NCBI RefSeq assembly: GCF_003287935.1
Contig: NZ_CP030287.1
Coordinates: 2,756,267-2,820,266, forward strand
Source: Streptomyces sp. ICC1
Lineage (GTDB): Bacteria; Actinomycetota; Actinomycetes; Streptomycetales; Streptomycetaceae
Reading direction: 5' to 3'
DNA length: 64,000 bases
Both the position numbers and the translations under genes were made by a program. The notes under the pieces are model-generated. The model had not been told where the DNA came from, searched no databases, and worked only from the letters and a program-made list of their open reading frames with translations. Of this stretch, positions 33,017 through 41,931 are shown one piece after another; position 1 is the stretch's first letter, and each line of letters opens with the position of its first letter.

Positions 33017-33564
33017 CGCTCACGCCCCTCGTACCGGATGGTGTGGTCACCGCGTTCCAGCGCGCGCATGTCCAGGTCCCTGCTCTCCAGTTCCTGCCGG
33101 AGGCGGGCCAGTGCGCGGTGCAGGGTGCTCTTCACGGTTCCCGCCGACATGCCGAGCGCCGCGGCCGTCTCCTCGGTGCTCATCTGCTCCCAGTGTCGCA
33201 GCACGACCACGCTGCGCTGCTTGGGCGCGAGCACCTTGAGGATGTCCATCAGCAGGGCGCGGTCGGCGCGCTGGTCGGAGCCGTCCCCGACGGAGGCGTC
33301 GGGGAGCTGCTCGGTGGGGACCTCTTCGAGCTTGCGGGCACGCCACCACTCGGTACGGGTGTTGATCATGACGCGGCGCAGGTAGGCGTCGGCGAGGGAC
33401 TTGTCGGCGATGCCGTCCCAGCGGCCGTAGGTGCGGACGAGGGCGGTCTGCAGGAGGTCCTGGGCGTCGGTCGGGTCCGGCACCAGGCGGCGGGCGCTGC
33501 GCAGCAGCGCGTCCTGCCGGGTGCGTACGTACTCTTCGAATTCGAGTACCTCGCCGTGCGCCAT
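33004..33564 (-). CDS. sigE: ECF sigma factor SigE (cell-envelope stress)
   Basis: 186 aa ECF sigma factor of the SigE/SigL type. Region 2: VRTRQDALLRSARRLVPDPT, DAQDLLQTALVRTYGRWDGI; region 4: VLAPKQRSVVVLRHWEQMST, then EETAAALGMSAGTVKSTLHR. It drives cell-wall and envelope repair genes and is itself under CseB, not an anti-sigma factor. First gene of the four-gene operon; the ribosome binding site is GGAG just before the ATG. Confidence 0.96.
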   Translation of the reverse strand: MAHGEVLEFEEYVRTRQDALLRSARRLVPDPTDAQDLLQTALVRTYGRWDGIADKSLADAYLRRVMINTRTEWWRARKLEEVPTEQLPDASVGDGSDQRADRALLMDILKVLAPKQRSVVVLRHWEQMSTEETAAALGMSAGTVKSTLHRALARLRQELESRDLDMRALERGDHTIRYEGRERCAA

Positions 33565-33739
33565 CTCCGACCGCCTCCGCTGACGTTCAACCGCTGATCC
33601 GCTGCCTTACGAGTTCGAAGGTACGGAGGCGTTGTCACGGGCCTGTGCGGGTGAGCCTTCGGTGGGCGCACGGACACCCATAGGTTGTGTAACAGCGGTC
33701 GTGAGCTGCGGTTTCTCCGATCCAAGCGGAATCTGCGAG

Positions 33740-34714
33740 TCAGCTTGAGGGGGCCGGTACGGGCACTGCGGCGGGGTCCGCGGAGGCGCCGGCGGCGGGG
33801 CTCGCGGACGCACCGGCGGCGGGGCCCGCGGGCAGCCGGTACATCTGCCCGGCCAGCGGCTCCACCAGTCCGTCCGAGACCAGCCCGTCCAGGGCGCGGG
33901 CCCGCTGCACGGGCTCGTCCCAGACGGTGTCGAGGACGGACTGCGGCACCGCGCCGACCGCCTCCCGGAGCACCGCGAGGAGCTTGCCGCGCACCTGCCG
34001 GTCCGTCCCGGCGTACGTCTGCCCGCGCCGGGGCGGCCCCTCGTGCGCGGGCTTGCCGGCGAGCCGCCAGGCGCAGAGCCCGGCCACCGGGCAGCGGCCG
34101 CACTCCGGGCTCTTGGCGGTGCACACCAGCGCCCCGAGCTCCATGGAGGCCGCCGCCCAGCGGGCCGCGGTGTCCTCGTCCTCGGGCAGCAGGGCGCGCG
34201 CCAGGCGCCGTTCGGCGGCGGTCGTGGCGTTCGGCGGGTACTCGACCCCGGTCGAGGTGCGCGCGAAGACCCGGCGCACGTTCGTGTCGAGGACCGCGTG
34301 CCGCTGCCCGTACGCGAAGGAGGCCACGGCGGCCGCCGTGTACTCGCCGATCCCGGGCAGGGCCAGCAGCTGCGCGTGCTCGCGCGGTACGTCGCCCCCG
34401 TGCCGTTCCGTTATGGCGGCGGCCGCGCCGTGCAGGCGCAGGGCCCGGCGCGGGTAGCCGAGCCGTCCCCAGGCCCGTACGGCCTCGCCGGGGGCCTCGG
34501 CGGCCAGGTCGGCGGGGCGGGGCCAGCGGGCGAGCCAGTGCTCGTAGACCGGAAGGACCCGGTTGACGGGGGTCTGCTGGAGCATGAACTCGCTGACCAT
34601 CACCCCCCAGGGCCCGGCCTCGGGACGGCGCCAGGGCAGATCGCGGGCATGCGCGTCGAACCACGCGATGACGGGGGCGTGCAGCGCGGCGGGGGGTGTG
34701 GTGGATGCAGTCAT
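33740..34714 (-). CDS. mutY: A/G-specific adenine DNA glycosylase
   Basis: Removes adenine paired with 8-oxoguanine. 324 aa. MSEFMLQQTPVNRVLPVYEH holds the catalytic Glu; the helix-hairpin-helix LLALPGIGEYTAAAVASFAY is followed by the catalytic Asp in HAVLDTNVRRVFAR; the iron-sulfur loop CTAKSPECGRCPVAGLC gives C-x6-C-x2-C-x5-C. The C-terminal MutT-like oxoG recognition domain is short, as in other actinobacteria, and the tail is a repetitive Ala/Pro/Ser stretch. Start at ATG 34714; ATG 34726 is an alternative. It follows the PAP2 gene by 29 bp. Confidence 0.94.
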   Translation of the reverse strand: MTASTTPPAALHAPVIAWFDAHARDLPWRRPEAGPWGVMVSEFMLQQTPVNRVLPVYEHWLARWPRPADLAAEAPGEAVRAWGRLGYPRRALRLHGAAAAITERHGGDVPREHAQLLALPGIGEYTAAAVASFAYGQRHAVLDTNVRRVFARTSTGVEYPPNATTAAERRLARALLPEDEDTAARWAAASMELGALVCTAKSPECGRCPVAGLCAWRLAGKPAHEGPPRRGQTYAGTDRQVRGKLLAVLREAVGAVPQSVLDTVWDEPVQRARALDGLVSDGLVEPLAGQMYRLPAGPAAGASASPAAGASADPAAVPVPAPSS

Positions 34715-34743
34715 GGCAGACGGCATCCTGGCACGTTTCGTGC

Positions 34744-35352
34744 CTACCGCGTGGGGCCCGGGCCGGTGATCAGGACAGCGGAGCGGACACCGCTCGCCCG
34801 TACGGCCGCGACGACCCCGGCCGTGGGACCGGTGAGCGCGAGGACGGCGAGCGCGGCCAGGCTCGCGCCCAGCACCAGGCCCAGCGCCACGTCGTGCGGG
34901 TAGTGCACCCCGACGAAGACCCGGGAGAAGGCCATGAGCAGGGCCAGGGGCACGGTCAGCAGTGCGAGCCGGGGCAGGGCCATGGCCAGGGCGACGGCGG
35001 CGGCGCCCGCTATGACGGAATGGTTGCTGGGGAACGACCAGTCGCCGGTGGCCGGGCACGGGATCAGCGAGGCCGCCGCCCCGGCCACGGCCCGGCAGGG
35101 GCGCTCCTCGTCGACGGCCGACTTCACCAGCTCGGAGGCGACGTAGGCCAGCGCGGTGACGAGCGGCGCGAGGACGGCCAGGGCGACGGCGCGGGAGTCG
35201 CCCTGCCCGCGCGAGCGCCACCACACGGCCACGAAGAGGGCGCCGAAGGCGAACAGCCCGTACTCCGTCCAGAGCTCGAAGGCCGACTGCACCCAGGCGG
35301 GGGTCGAGTGGGCGAAATCGGTGACGTCGAGGTAGAGGCCGGAGCTGTCCAT
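34744..35352 (-). CDS. PAP2 family membrane phosphatase
   Basis: 202 aa integral membrane protein with about five helices and the three acid-phosphatase motifs: KSAVDEERPCR (C1, altered from the usual KxxxxxxRP but with Lys and Arg present), PSNHS (C2) and SRVFVGVHYPHDVALG (C3, catalytic His). Such enzymes act on lipid phosphates, for example phosphatidate or undecaprenyl pyrophosphate recycling, at the membrane's outer face. It is upstream of and close to mutY, probably co-transcribed. Confidence 0.9.
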   Translation of the reverse strand: MDSSGLYLDVTDFAHSTPAWVQSAFELWTEYGLFAFGALFVAVWWRSRGQGDSRAVALAVLAPLVTALAYVASELVKSAVDEERPCRAVAGAAASLIPCPATGDWSFPSNHSVIAGAAAVALAMALPRLALLTVPLALLMAFSRVFVGVHYPHDVALGLVLGASLAALAVLALTGPTAGVVAAVRASGVRSAVLITGPGPTR

Positions 35353-35511
35353 GGTGACCGACGGTACTCAAAGCGGAATAACGTCATCGTCAGCCTCCTG
35401 GCTGATTCCGGGCGCCAGGACTCCCCCCGCAGGATGATCATCGGCAAAACAAGCCGAGTGCGCGGCATGTGGGGCACGGATCGCGCCGCGAACTCTCGTA
35501 AAGTTCCGTCC

Positions 35512-36306
35512 GTGGGATCTCTGCGCAATCCGGTCGGGCCGCTCCCCTCCTCCATCTACTGGCGACGGAGGGCCGTGCTGGCGTCCGTTGCCGCGCTCCT
35601 CGCGCTCCTCGCCGTGTGGACCATCAGCTCCGGCGGGGGGAAGCCGGGTGCGAACGGCAAGGGCCAAGGCCCCGATCCCGTCACCCAGATCACCCCCGGG
35701 CCGTCCGGCTCGGGTCCGGCGATCAGTCAGGCCCCGGGCGGGCGCGGCGAGTCGGGCTCGGGCGGCGCCGGTACGGGTACCGGCTCCGACGCCGGCGCGA
35801 GCCCCGGCACGGGCAAGAACGGTGAGCCGGGCGGCGGGCCGGGCTCCACCGACGCGGGCGGCTCCGGCGCGGGCCAGGCCGTCCCCGCGGACTCGCCGGT
35901 GCCCACGTGCGCGCCGGGCGCGCTGCAGTGGGAGGTCAAGAGCCTGAAGAACGAGTACGAGGCGAGCGAGAAGCCCCGCCTCGAACTCATCGCGCGCAAC
36001 GTCTCGGGCACCACGTGCAAGGTCGATCTCGGCCCGAAGCAGGCGGTGCTGACCATCACTCAGGCGAGCAATGCCAAGCCGGTCTGGTCCTCGGCCGACT
36101 GCCCGGCGGGCGCGGGCAACGCGTTCTTCCGCGTGCCCTCGCAGGGCGAGACCAGGCAGTCCCTCGAATGGGACCGGCACTTCAGCGCGGCCGCCCAGTG
36201 CCAGTCGCCTCCGGCGGGGGCAGCCGCGCCGGACACGTACGTGGTCGAGGTCAAGTCCCCGGGCATGCCGGTGGCGCGCACGTCCTTCGTCCTGAAGCAG
36301 GACTGA
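35512..36306 (+). CDS. Conserved Streptomyces membrane-anchored protein with Gly/Ser linker
   Basis: 264 aa: a short cytosolic N-terminus (VGSLRNPVGPLPSSIYWRRR), one transmembrane helix (AVLASVAALLALLAVW), a 100-residue Gly/Ser/Pro/Thr linker, then an extracellular Cys-containing domain (CAPGALQWEVKSLKNEYEAS, LELIARNVSGTTCKVDLGPK, PVWSSADCPAG). The four Cys could make two disulfides. Function unknown; I recall close relatives next to disA in Streptomyces. TAAAGT (35499-35504) stands seven bases before GTG 35512 with no ribosome binding site, so the gene is probably leaderless. Confidence 0.82.
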   Translation: MGSLRNPVGPLPSSIYWRRRAVLASVAALLALLAVWTISSGGGKPGANGKGQGPDPVTQITPGPSGSGPAISQAPGGRGESGSGGAGTGTGSDAGASPGTGKNGEPGGGPGSTDAGGSGAGQAVPADSPVPTCAPGALQWEVKSLKNEYEASEKPRLELIARNVSGTTCKVDLGPKQAVLTITQASNAKPVWSSADCPAGAGNAFFRVPSQGETRQSLEWDRHFSAAAQCQSPPAGAAAPDTYVVEVKSPGMPVARTSFVLKQD

Positions 36307-36311
36307 GCCCC

Positions 36312-36341
36312 GGCCGGCCCGGGACGCTCCCCGGGCCGGCC
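36312..36341. terminator. Bidirectional terminator between the membrane-protein gene and disA
   Basis: GGCCGGCCCGGG (36312-36323) pairs perfectly with CCCGGGCCGGCC (36330-36341), 6-base loop. Between converging genes. Confidence 0.8.
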
Positions 36342-36352
36342 CTCAACTCCGC

Positions 36353-37477
36353 CTAGACGTAGCGCTCCAGGATCGAGGACTCCGCCAGGCGGGACAGGCC
36401 CTCGCGCACGCTCCGCGCCCGCGCCTCGCCCACGCCGTCCACCGTCTGCAGGTCGTCCACACTGGCGGCCAGCAGCTTCTGCAGCCCGCCGAAGTGCTCC
36501 ACCAGCCGCTCCATGATCGCCCCGGGCAGCCGGGGAATCTTCGCGAGCAGCCGGTACCCGCGCGGGGACACCGCCGAGTCCAGCGTCTCCGGCGACCCCG
36601 TGTACCCCAGGGCCTTCGCCACGATCGCCAGCTCCAGCAGCTCCGGGTGCGTCAGCGCGTCCAGCGCCGGCAGCGCCTCGTCCACCGTGCGGGAACGCTT
36701 CGCCGTCGGCTCCGGGACGTAGTCGCGGATCACCAGCTCCCGCTCCTGCTCGATGCCGACCGTCAGCTCGTCCAGTTGGAGCGACAGCAGTCGGCCGTCG
36801 GTGCCCAGCTCGATCACGTACTCCGCGATCTCCGTCGCGATGCGCCGCACCATTTCCAGCCGCTGCGCCACCGCCGTGACATCGCGGACCGTCACCAGGT
36901 CCTCGATCTCCAGCGCCGACAGCGTCCCCGCCACCTCGTCCAGGCGGAGCTTGTACCGCTCCAGCGTGGCCAGCGCCTGGTTCGCCCGCGACAGGATCGC
37001 CCCGGACTCCTCCAGCACGCGCCGCTCGCCGTCCACGTACAGCGCGATCAGCCGCATCGACTGCGACACCGACACCACCGGGAATCCGCACTGCTTCGAG
37101 ACGCGGTCCGCGGTCCGGTGCCGGGTGCCCGTCTCCTCCGTGTGGATGGACGCGTCCGGCACCAGCTGGACGCCCGCCCGCAGGATCTTGGTGATGTCCT
37201 TGTCCAGGATCAGCGCGCCGTCGAGCTTGCACAGCTCGCGCAGCCGGGTCGCGGTGAACTCCACGTCCAGGACGAAGCCGCCCGTGCACATCGCCTCGAC
37301 GGACTTGTCCATGCCGAGGACGATGAGGCCTCCGGTATTGCCGCGGACGATCCGTTCGAGCCCGTCACGCAGGGGCTGACCAGGTGCGACCGCGCTCAGC
37401 GAGGCACGCATCATGGCCTCCTGCTTGGAGCTCGCGCCCGACTTCCCGGATGCTGCTGCCCCGTCCTTGGCTGCCAC
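36353..37477 (-). CDS. disA: DNA integrity scanning diadenylate cyclase (c-di-AMP synthase)
   Basis: Makes c-di-AMP from two ATP and scans DNA for branched structures. 374 aa. The DAC domain shows MDKSVEAMCTGGFVLDVEFT, the catalytic DGALILD and RHR motif GTRHRTADR; a long helical spine follows; the C-terminal helix-hairpin-helix (LLAASVDDLQTVDGVGEARA) binds DNA. GTG 37477 is chosen because GGAGGAG stands five bases upstream; the frame is open further up but non-conserved. It lies downstream of radA, as in many Gram-positives; RadA inhibits DisA in Bacillus. c-di-AMP controls ion balance and development in Streptomyces. Confidence 0.96.
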   Translation of the reverse strand: MAAKDGAAASGKSGASSKQEAMMRASLSAVAPGQPLRDGLERIVRGNTGGLIVLGMDKSVEAMCTGGFVLDVEFTATRLRELCKLDGALILDKDITKILRAGVQLVPDASIHTEETGTRHRTADRVSKQCGFPVVSVSQSMRLIALYVDGERRVLEESGAILSRANQALATLERYKLRLDEVAGTLSALEIEDLVTVRDVTAVAQRLEMVRRIATEIAEYVIELGTDGRLLSLQLDELTVGIEQERELVIRDYVPEPTAKRSRTVDEALPALDALTHPELLELAIVAKALGYTGSPETLDSAVSPRGYRLLAKIPRLPGAIMERLVEHFGGLQKLLAASVDDLQTVDGVGEARARSVREGLSRLAESSILERYV

Positions 37478-37633
37478 TGCACTCCTCCGGTCGCGGGTTT
37501 GTACCGCCTGCGTACGGCCGGGCGGACCAGGCCAAAGTCTACCGGCGCGGCCCGCGCCCCCGCCGTGCCTTGGCCCGGCCGGGCCGAAGGGCACCCCGTC
37601 CGGGCCCCCTGACCTGCGAAGGGGAGCCGTTTG

Positions 37634-39049
37634 CTAACCGGCGTCGGCGTCCTTCGCCGGCGTACGCGACCGCCCGCGCGGCAGGACCCGCAGCGCGTCG
37701 CCCATGTCGGCGACCTCCGTCACCTTCATCCCGGCCGGCACCTTCCCCGGATCCGACGGCACCAGCGCGTGCGTGAAGCCCAGCCGGTACGCCTCCGCGA
37801 GCCGCCGCTGCACGCCCGTCACCCGGCGCACCTCGCCCGCGAGGCCGACCTCGCCGATCGCGACCAGGTTCTTCGGGAGCGGTACGTCGCTGGCGGCCGA
37901 GGCCAGCGCCAGCGCGACGGCCAGGTCGGCGGCCGGCTCGGTCAGCTTCACCCCGCCCACGGTCGCGGTGTAGATGTCCCGCTTGCCGAGCGCCGTGATC
38001 CGGCCGCGCTGCTCCAGGACGGCCAGCATCATCGAGACGCGCGAGGTCTCCAGTCCGGAGGTGGTCCGGCGCGGCGAGGGGATCTGCGAGTCCACCGTCA
38101 GCGCCTGCACCTCGGCGACCAGCGGGCGCTTGCCCTCCAGCGTCACCGTCAGACAGGTGCCGGGGACCGCCTCGGCGCGGCGGGTCAGGAACAGCCCGCT
38201 CGGATCGGCGAGGCCGTTGATCCCCTCGTCGGTCAGCTCGAAGCAGCCGACCTCGTCCGTGGTCCCGTACCGGTTCTTCACACCGCGGACCAGCCGCAGG
38301 CGCGCGTGCCGGTCGCCCTCGAAGCTCAGGACCACATCGACGAGGTGCTCCAGCAGCCGCGGACCGGCGATCGCCCCGTCCTTGGTGACGTGGCCGACGA
38401 GCAGGGTGGACATCCCGCGCTCCTTGGAGGCCCGGATCAGCGCGCCGGCCACCTCCCGGACCTGCGCCATGCCGCCGGGCGCGCCGTCGATCTCGGGCGA
38501 GGCCACGGTCTGTACGGAGTCCATGATCAGCAGCGAGGGCTTCACCGCGTCGAGGTGCCCGAGTACGGCGGAGAGGTCGGTCTCGGCGGCGAGGTAGAGG
38601 TGGTCGCTGAGCGCGTTGATCCGGTCGGCCCGCAGCCGCACCTGGCTCGCCGACTCCTCGCCCGTGACGTACAGCGTGCGGTGCTCGTCGCTGGCCGCCT
38701 TCGCCGCGACGTCGAGCAGCAGCGTGGACTTGCCGACGCCCGGCTCGCCCGCGAGCAGCACGACCGCGCCGGGTACGAGGCCGCCGCCCAGCACCCGGTC
38801 CAGCTCGCTCACGCCGGTGCTGCGCGCGGTCGCCGTCCGGACGTCGACCTGCCCGATCGGCACGGCGGCCGTGGTGACCCGGCCGGCCGCGGTGGTCCGC
38901 ACGGCGGGCGCGCCGCCGAGCTCCTCGACGGTGCCCCAGGCCTGGCACTCGGGGCACCGGCCGAGCCACTTGGCGGTGGAGTACCCGCACTCGGTACAAC
39001 GGTAGGACGGCCGGTCCTTGGCGGATGAACGAGATGTACGGGCAGCCAT
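37634..39049 (-). CDS. radA: DNA repair protein RadA (Sms)
   Basis: Branch-migration ATPase in homologous recombination. 471 aa: C4 zinc finger CTECGYSTAKWLGRCPEC (about 18-35), Walker A GEPGVGKSTLLLD (about 105), the RadA-specific KNRYGTTDE motif (about 255), and a C-terminal Lon-protease-like domain (DLAVALALASAASDVPLPKN, lacking proteolytic residues). Upstream of disA in the same direction with a 156-bp gap. Confidence 0.96.
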   Translation of the reverse strand: MAARTSRSSAKDRPSYRCTECGYSTAKWLGRCPECQAWGTVEELGGAPAVRTTAAGRVTTAAVPIGQVDVRTATARSTGVSELDRVLGGGLVPGAVVLLAGEPGVGKSTLLLDVAAKAASDEHRTLYVTGEESASQVRLRADRINALSDHLYLAAETDLSAVLGHLDAVKPSLLIMDSVQTVASPEIDGAPGGMAQVREVAGALIRASKERGMSTLLVGHVTKDGAIAGPRLLEHLVDVVLSFEGDRHARLRLVRGVKNRYGTTDEVGCFELTDEGINGLADPSGLFLTRRAEAVPGTCLTVTLEGKRPLVAEVQALTVDSQIPSPRRTTSGLETSRVSMMLAVLEQRGRITALGKRDIYTATVGGVKLTEPAADLAVALALASAASDVPLPKNLVAIGEVGLAGEVRRVTGVQRRLAEAYRLGFTHALVPSDPGKVPAGMKVTEVADMGDALRVLPRGRSRTPAKDADAG

Positions 39050-39277
39050 GCGGCCCACCGTAGCCGCCCCCACCGACAGCCCCGCCGGCCGCGGCCGCCG
39101 ACCGCCGAGGGCCACCGCTGCCGGCCGCCACCGGCCCCGGTCGGCGGCCCCGCCACCGGCCGCCGTGGCGTGCACCGTCAGGGCGGCTGTCAGCGCGGAG
39201 CCGATCTGTTCACCCGTAAGGGCTAAAAGTGGTGAAGGCTTCCGGAGCGCCACCGGCGCGCCGCCTACGGTCGCCGA

Positions 39278-41011
39278 GTGACGAGCAGCAACCAGGGACA
39301 CCCCGCACCGCGCACCGGCGCACACCGGGCGCACGGGCGCACGCCCCCCGAGGGGACCAGGGTGGAGCAGCCGCCACCGTTCCGGCACGAGCCCTACCTG
39401 GACGGCCTGTTCACGTACTGCCTCTCGGTCCTGTGCGACCACGACACCGCCACCGACGTGCTCGGAGATGTCCTCGCCGTCGCCGAACGCCATCCGGGCC
39501 GCTGCCCCGACGAGGGGGACCGGCGCGCGTGGCTCTACGCCCTCGCCCGCTGGGCCTGCCTGCGGCGGCTGGCCGAGCGACGGCGCACGCGTCACGGGTA
39601 CGGCGGAGCGCACTCCGCCCGGCGTACACCGGAGCACACCGGTCCGGGCCGTGCGCCGGACCCGGTGGCCGCCGATGTGAACGCCGCCGCGAACGCCGCG
39701 AACGCCGGCGCGCCCACCGCCGCGAACGCCGCCGTGCCCGCCCGCACGGGCACCCTCGACGTATCCGCCTACCGCCGCACCGAGCTCGCCCGCCTCGCCT
39801 GGCCGGAGGCCGCCGGCACCACCCCCGAGCAGCGCGAGGCCCTCGAACTCGCCGTCCGCCACCGCCTCGGCGTCCCCGAACTCGCCGCCGTCCTCGGCAC
39901 GCCCCCGGCCGCCGCCCGCGAGCTGCTCTCCGGCGCCGCCTGCGAGGTCGAGCGCACCCGCGCCGCCCTCGCCGTCGTGGAGACCGGCAACTGCCCGACC
40001 GTGTCCCGGCTCACCGGCGACGACGGCGAAGGCGGCGGGGACGGCCGGGACTTCAACGTCCTGCTGTCCTCGTCCCTGCGCGCCGAACTGGTCCGGCACG
40101 TCGACGACTGCCCGCGCTGCCGCCGCGTCGCCGAACGCGTCGGCGCCGGCGGGCCCTGGCCCGGCTCGGGCGGCATCGACACCGCCGCCCTCCCGCTGGT
40201 CCCGGCCCCGCGCACCGCCGTCCGCGCCGCGATGGTCCGCTCCGGCAGCCGCCGGGGCGGCGGACCCGGCCCGCGCTTCGACCGCACCGGCTTCCCGATG
40301 GACCCCAAGGACCGCGCGGCCCGCCGCGACCGGCTGCGCGCCCGCGCCGTGACCACCACCGTGGTCGCCACCGTCGTCGCGGCCCCGGTGCTGGCCCTGT
40401 GGGCGGCCTACCGGGGAGCCCCGAGCACCGGGGAGTCCGTCGGCACCGGCTCCACCCGCATCTCGGCGAGCGATGCGCAGCTCCCGCCGCGCACCGACGG
40501 CCGCCCGCTGACGGCGTACGAGAACGCGGGCAACGCGGCCGCCGTCACCGACGGCCCCGGCTTCGCCCCGCCCTCCGCCGGCCCCGACGTCTCCGTCGAG
40601 GTCATCAGCAGCGGCGCGCCCTCCGCCACGCCCAGCGGGCCCGGGGCCCCGGGCCGGCTGACCGCGACCGCCGCCTCGCGCGGCTCGACCACCCTGCTGA
40701 CCCTCACCGCGTCGGGCGGCGCACCGGTCGACTGGCGGCTGTGGTCCGACGCCCCGTGGCTGCGCGCGAGCCTCACCTCGGGCCGGCTGTCACCTGGAGA
40801 ATCGGTCACCCTGCGGATCGCCGTGGACTCCGAAGCCCAGCCCGTGGGGGCCTGGAGCGCCCGGGTCGGCGTGGACCCGGCCGGCGCGGTGATCTCGATC
40901 CGGGGCCGGGGCCGCCCGGCGCCGACCCCGACGCCCACCCCGACGGGGGAGACCGGCGGGACCGGAACGTCCACGGGCACGACGACGGGAACGACGGGCG
41001 GCACGCCGTGA
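39278..41011 (+). CDS. Sigma-factor-like protein fused to zinc-type motif, transmembrane helix and BACON domain
   Basis: 577 aa. Residues about 35-105 resemble ECF sigma region 2 (YLDGLFTYCLSVLCDHDTAT, RAWLYALARWACLRRLAERR); about 185-245 resemble region 4 (EQREALELAVRHRLGVPELA, then AVLGTPPAAARELLSGAACE). Next comes an anti-sigma-like H-x3-C-x2-C in LVRHVDDCPRCRRVAERVG (about 272), a transmembrane helix (VVATVVAAPVLALWAAY, about 365), a Ser/Pro linker and an extracellular BACON-type beta domain (TLLTLTASGGAPVDWRLWSD to ISIRGRGRP). The product may be a membrane-tethered, self-restrained sigma factor or a sigma-derived signalling protein. TACGGT (39266-39271) six bases before GTG suggests leaderless expression. 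Confidence 0.78.
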   Translation: MTSSNQGHPAPRTGAHRAHGRTPPEGTRVEQPPPFRHEPYLDGLFTYCLSVLCDHDTATDVLGDVLAVAERHPGRCPDEGDRRAWLYALARWACLRRLAERRRTRHGYGGAHSARRTPEHTGPGRAPDPVAADVNAAANAANAGAPTAANAAVPARTGTLDVSAYRRTELARLAWPEAAGTTPEQREALELAVRHRLGVPELAAVLGTPPAAARELLSGAACEVERTRAALAVVETGNCPTVSRLTGDDGEGGGDGRDFNVLLSSSLRAELVRHVDDCPRCRRVAERVGAGGPWPGSGGIDTAALPLVPAPRTAVRAAMVRSGSRRGGGPGPRFDRTGFPMDPKDRAARRDRLRARAVTTTVVATVVAAPVLALWAAYRGAPSTGESVGTGSTRISASDAQLPPRTDGRPLTAYENAGNAAAVTDGPGFAPPSAGPDVSVEVISSGAPSATPSGPGAPGRLTATAASRGSTTLLTLTASGGAPVDWRLWSDAPWLRASLTSGRLSPGESVTLRIAVDSEAQPVGAWSARVGVDPAGAVISIRGRGRPAPTPTPTPTGETGGTGTSTGTTTGTTGGTP

Positions 41012-41039
41012 CCGGCCCGGACGGGACGACCGACGGCGC

Positions 41040-41711
41040 CTAGAACAGGCGGAGCTTGTCGTCCTCGATGCCGCGCATGGCGTTGTAGTCGAGGACGACG
41101 CAGTCCATGCCGCGGTCGTTCGCCAGGACGCGGGCCTGGGGCTTGATCTCCTGGGCCGCGAACACGCCCTTGACGGGCGCCAGGTGCGGGTCTCGGTTCA
41201 GGAGCTCCAGGTAGCGCGTGAGCTGCTCCACGCCGTCGATCTCACCGCGCCGCTTGATCTCCACCGCGACCGTCGCGCCCGAACCGTCCCGGCACAGGAT
41301 GTCCACCGGGCCGATCGCGGTCATGTACTCGCGGCGGATCAGCGTGTAGCCCTCGCCGAGGGTGTCGATCCGGTCGGCCAGGAGCTCCTGCAGGTGGGCC
41401 TCGACGCCGTCCTTGATCAGGCCCGGGTCGATGCCCAGCTCGTGCGAGGAGTCGTGGAGGACTTCCTCCATGGTGATGATGAGCTTCTCGCCCGCCTTGT
41501 TGATGACGGTCCAGACGCCGGCTTCGTCACCGGTCCCCTCCTTGAGGGTGCACGGCGGCGACATCCAGTTGAGCGGTTTGTACGCCCGGTCGTCCGCGTG
41601 GATCGAGACACTGCCGTCGGCCTTCACGAGGATCAGACGGGGTGCCGAGGGCAGATGGGCGGTGAGCCGGCCCGCGTAATCGACGGAGCAGCGGGCAATG
41701 ACGAGACGCAT
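41040..41711 (-). CDS. nucS: Endonuclease NucS (EndoMS), non-canonical mismatch repair
   Basis: 223 aa. Cuts both strands at mismatches and replaces MutS/MutL in actinobacteria. N-terminal beta domain ([39 protein letters not shown]) and C-terminal nuclease domain with the PD-(D/E)xK residues in [20 protein letters not shown] followed by [19 protein letters not shown]. The extreme C-terminus ([10 protein letters not shown]) resembles a beta-clamp binding tail. Divergent from an SCO5389-family gene, as in S. coelicolor (SCO5388/5389). Confidence 0.95.
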   Translation of the reverse strand: MRLVIARCSVDYAGRLTAHLPSAPRLILVKADGSVSIHADDRAYKPLNWMSPPCTLKEGTGDEAGVWTVINKAGEKLIITMEEVLHDSSHELGIDPGLIKDGVEAHLQELLADRIDTLGEGYTLIRREYMTAIGPVDILCRDGSGATVAVEIKRRGEIDGVEQLTRYLELLNRDPHLAPVKGVFAAQEIKPQARVLANDRGMDCVVLDYNAMRGIEDDKLRLF

Positions 41712-41931
41712 GGTCGGCAACGCTACTCGACCGATGGGCCTGCACGCGATTCGCCCCCGAAAGCCCCGTTCGCGGATGGCGCGTTGTATGCGCATTCTCC
41801 TGGTGCGGTCCCCACCGGGCGCCTACCGTGGTGAGCGGGAGGTTGCGACGCGTGCACACTGCGTCGCGATCTCCGTCCCTGCCCGTAAGACTCCGGTCAC
41901 CCAATCGGCCGGGGTCGCGAGAGGAGAACCC

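Noticed and set aside
34744..35352. Assigning the PAP2 gene as undecaprenyl-pyrophosphatase of the sigE stress response
   Set aside because: The enzyme class fits, and the genes are neighbours, but motif C1 is altered and substrate cannot be told from sequence, so only the family is claimed.
37478..37594. N-terminal extension of disA upstream of GTG 37477
   Set aside because: The extra codons are Pro/Gly/Arg-rich and unconserved in character, and GGAGGAG stands five bases before GTG 37477.
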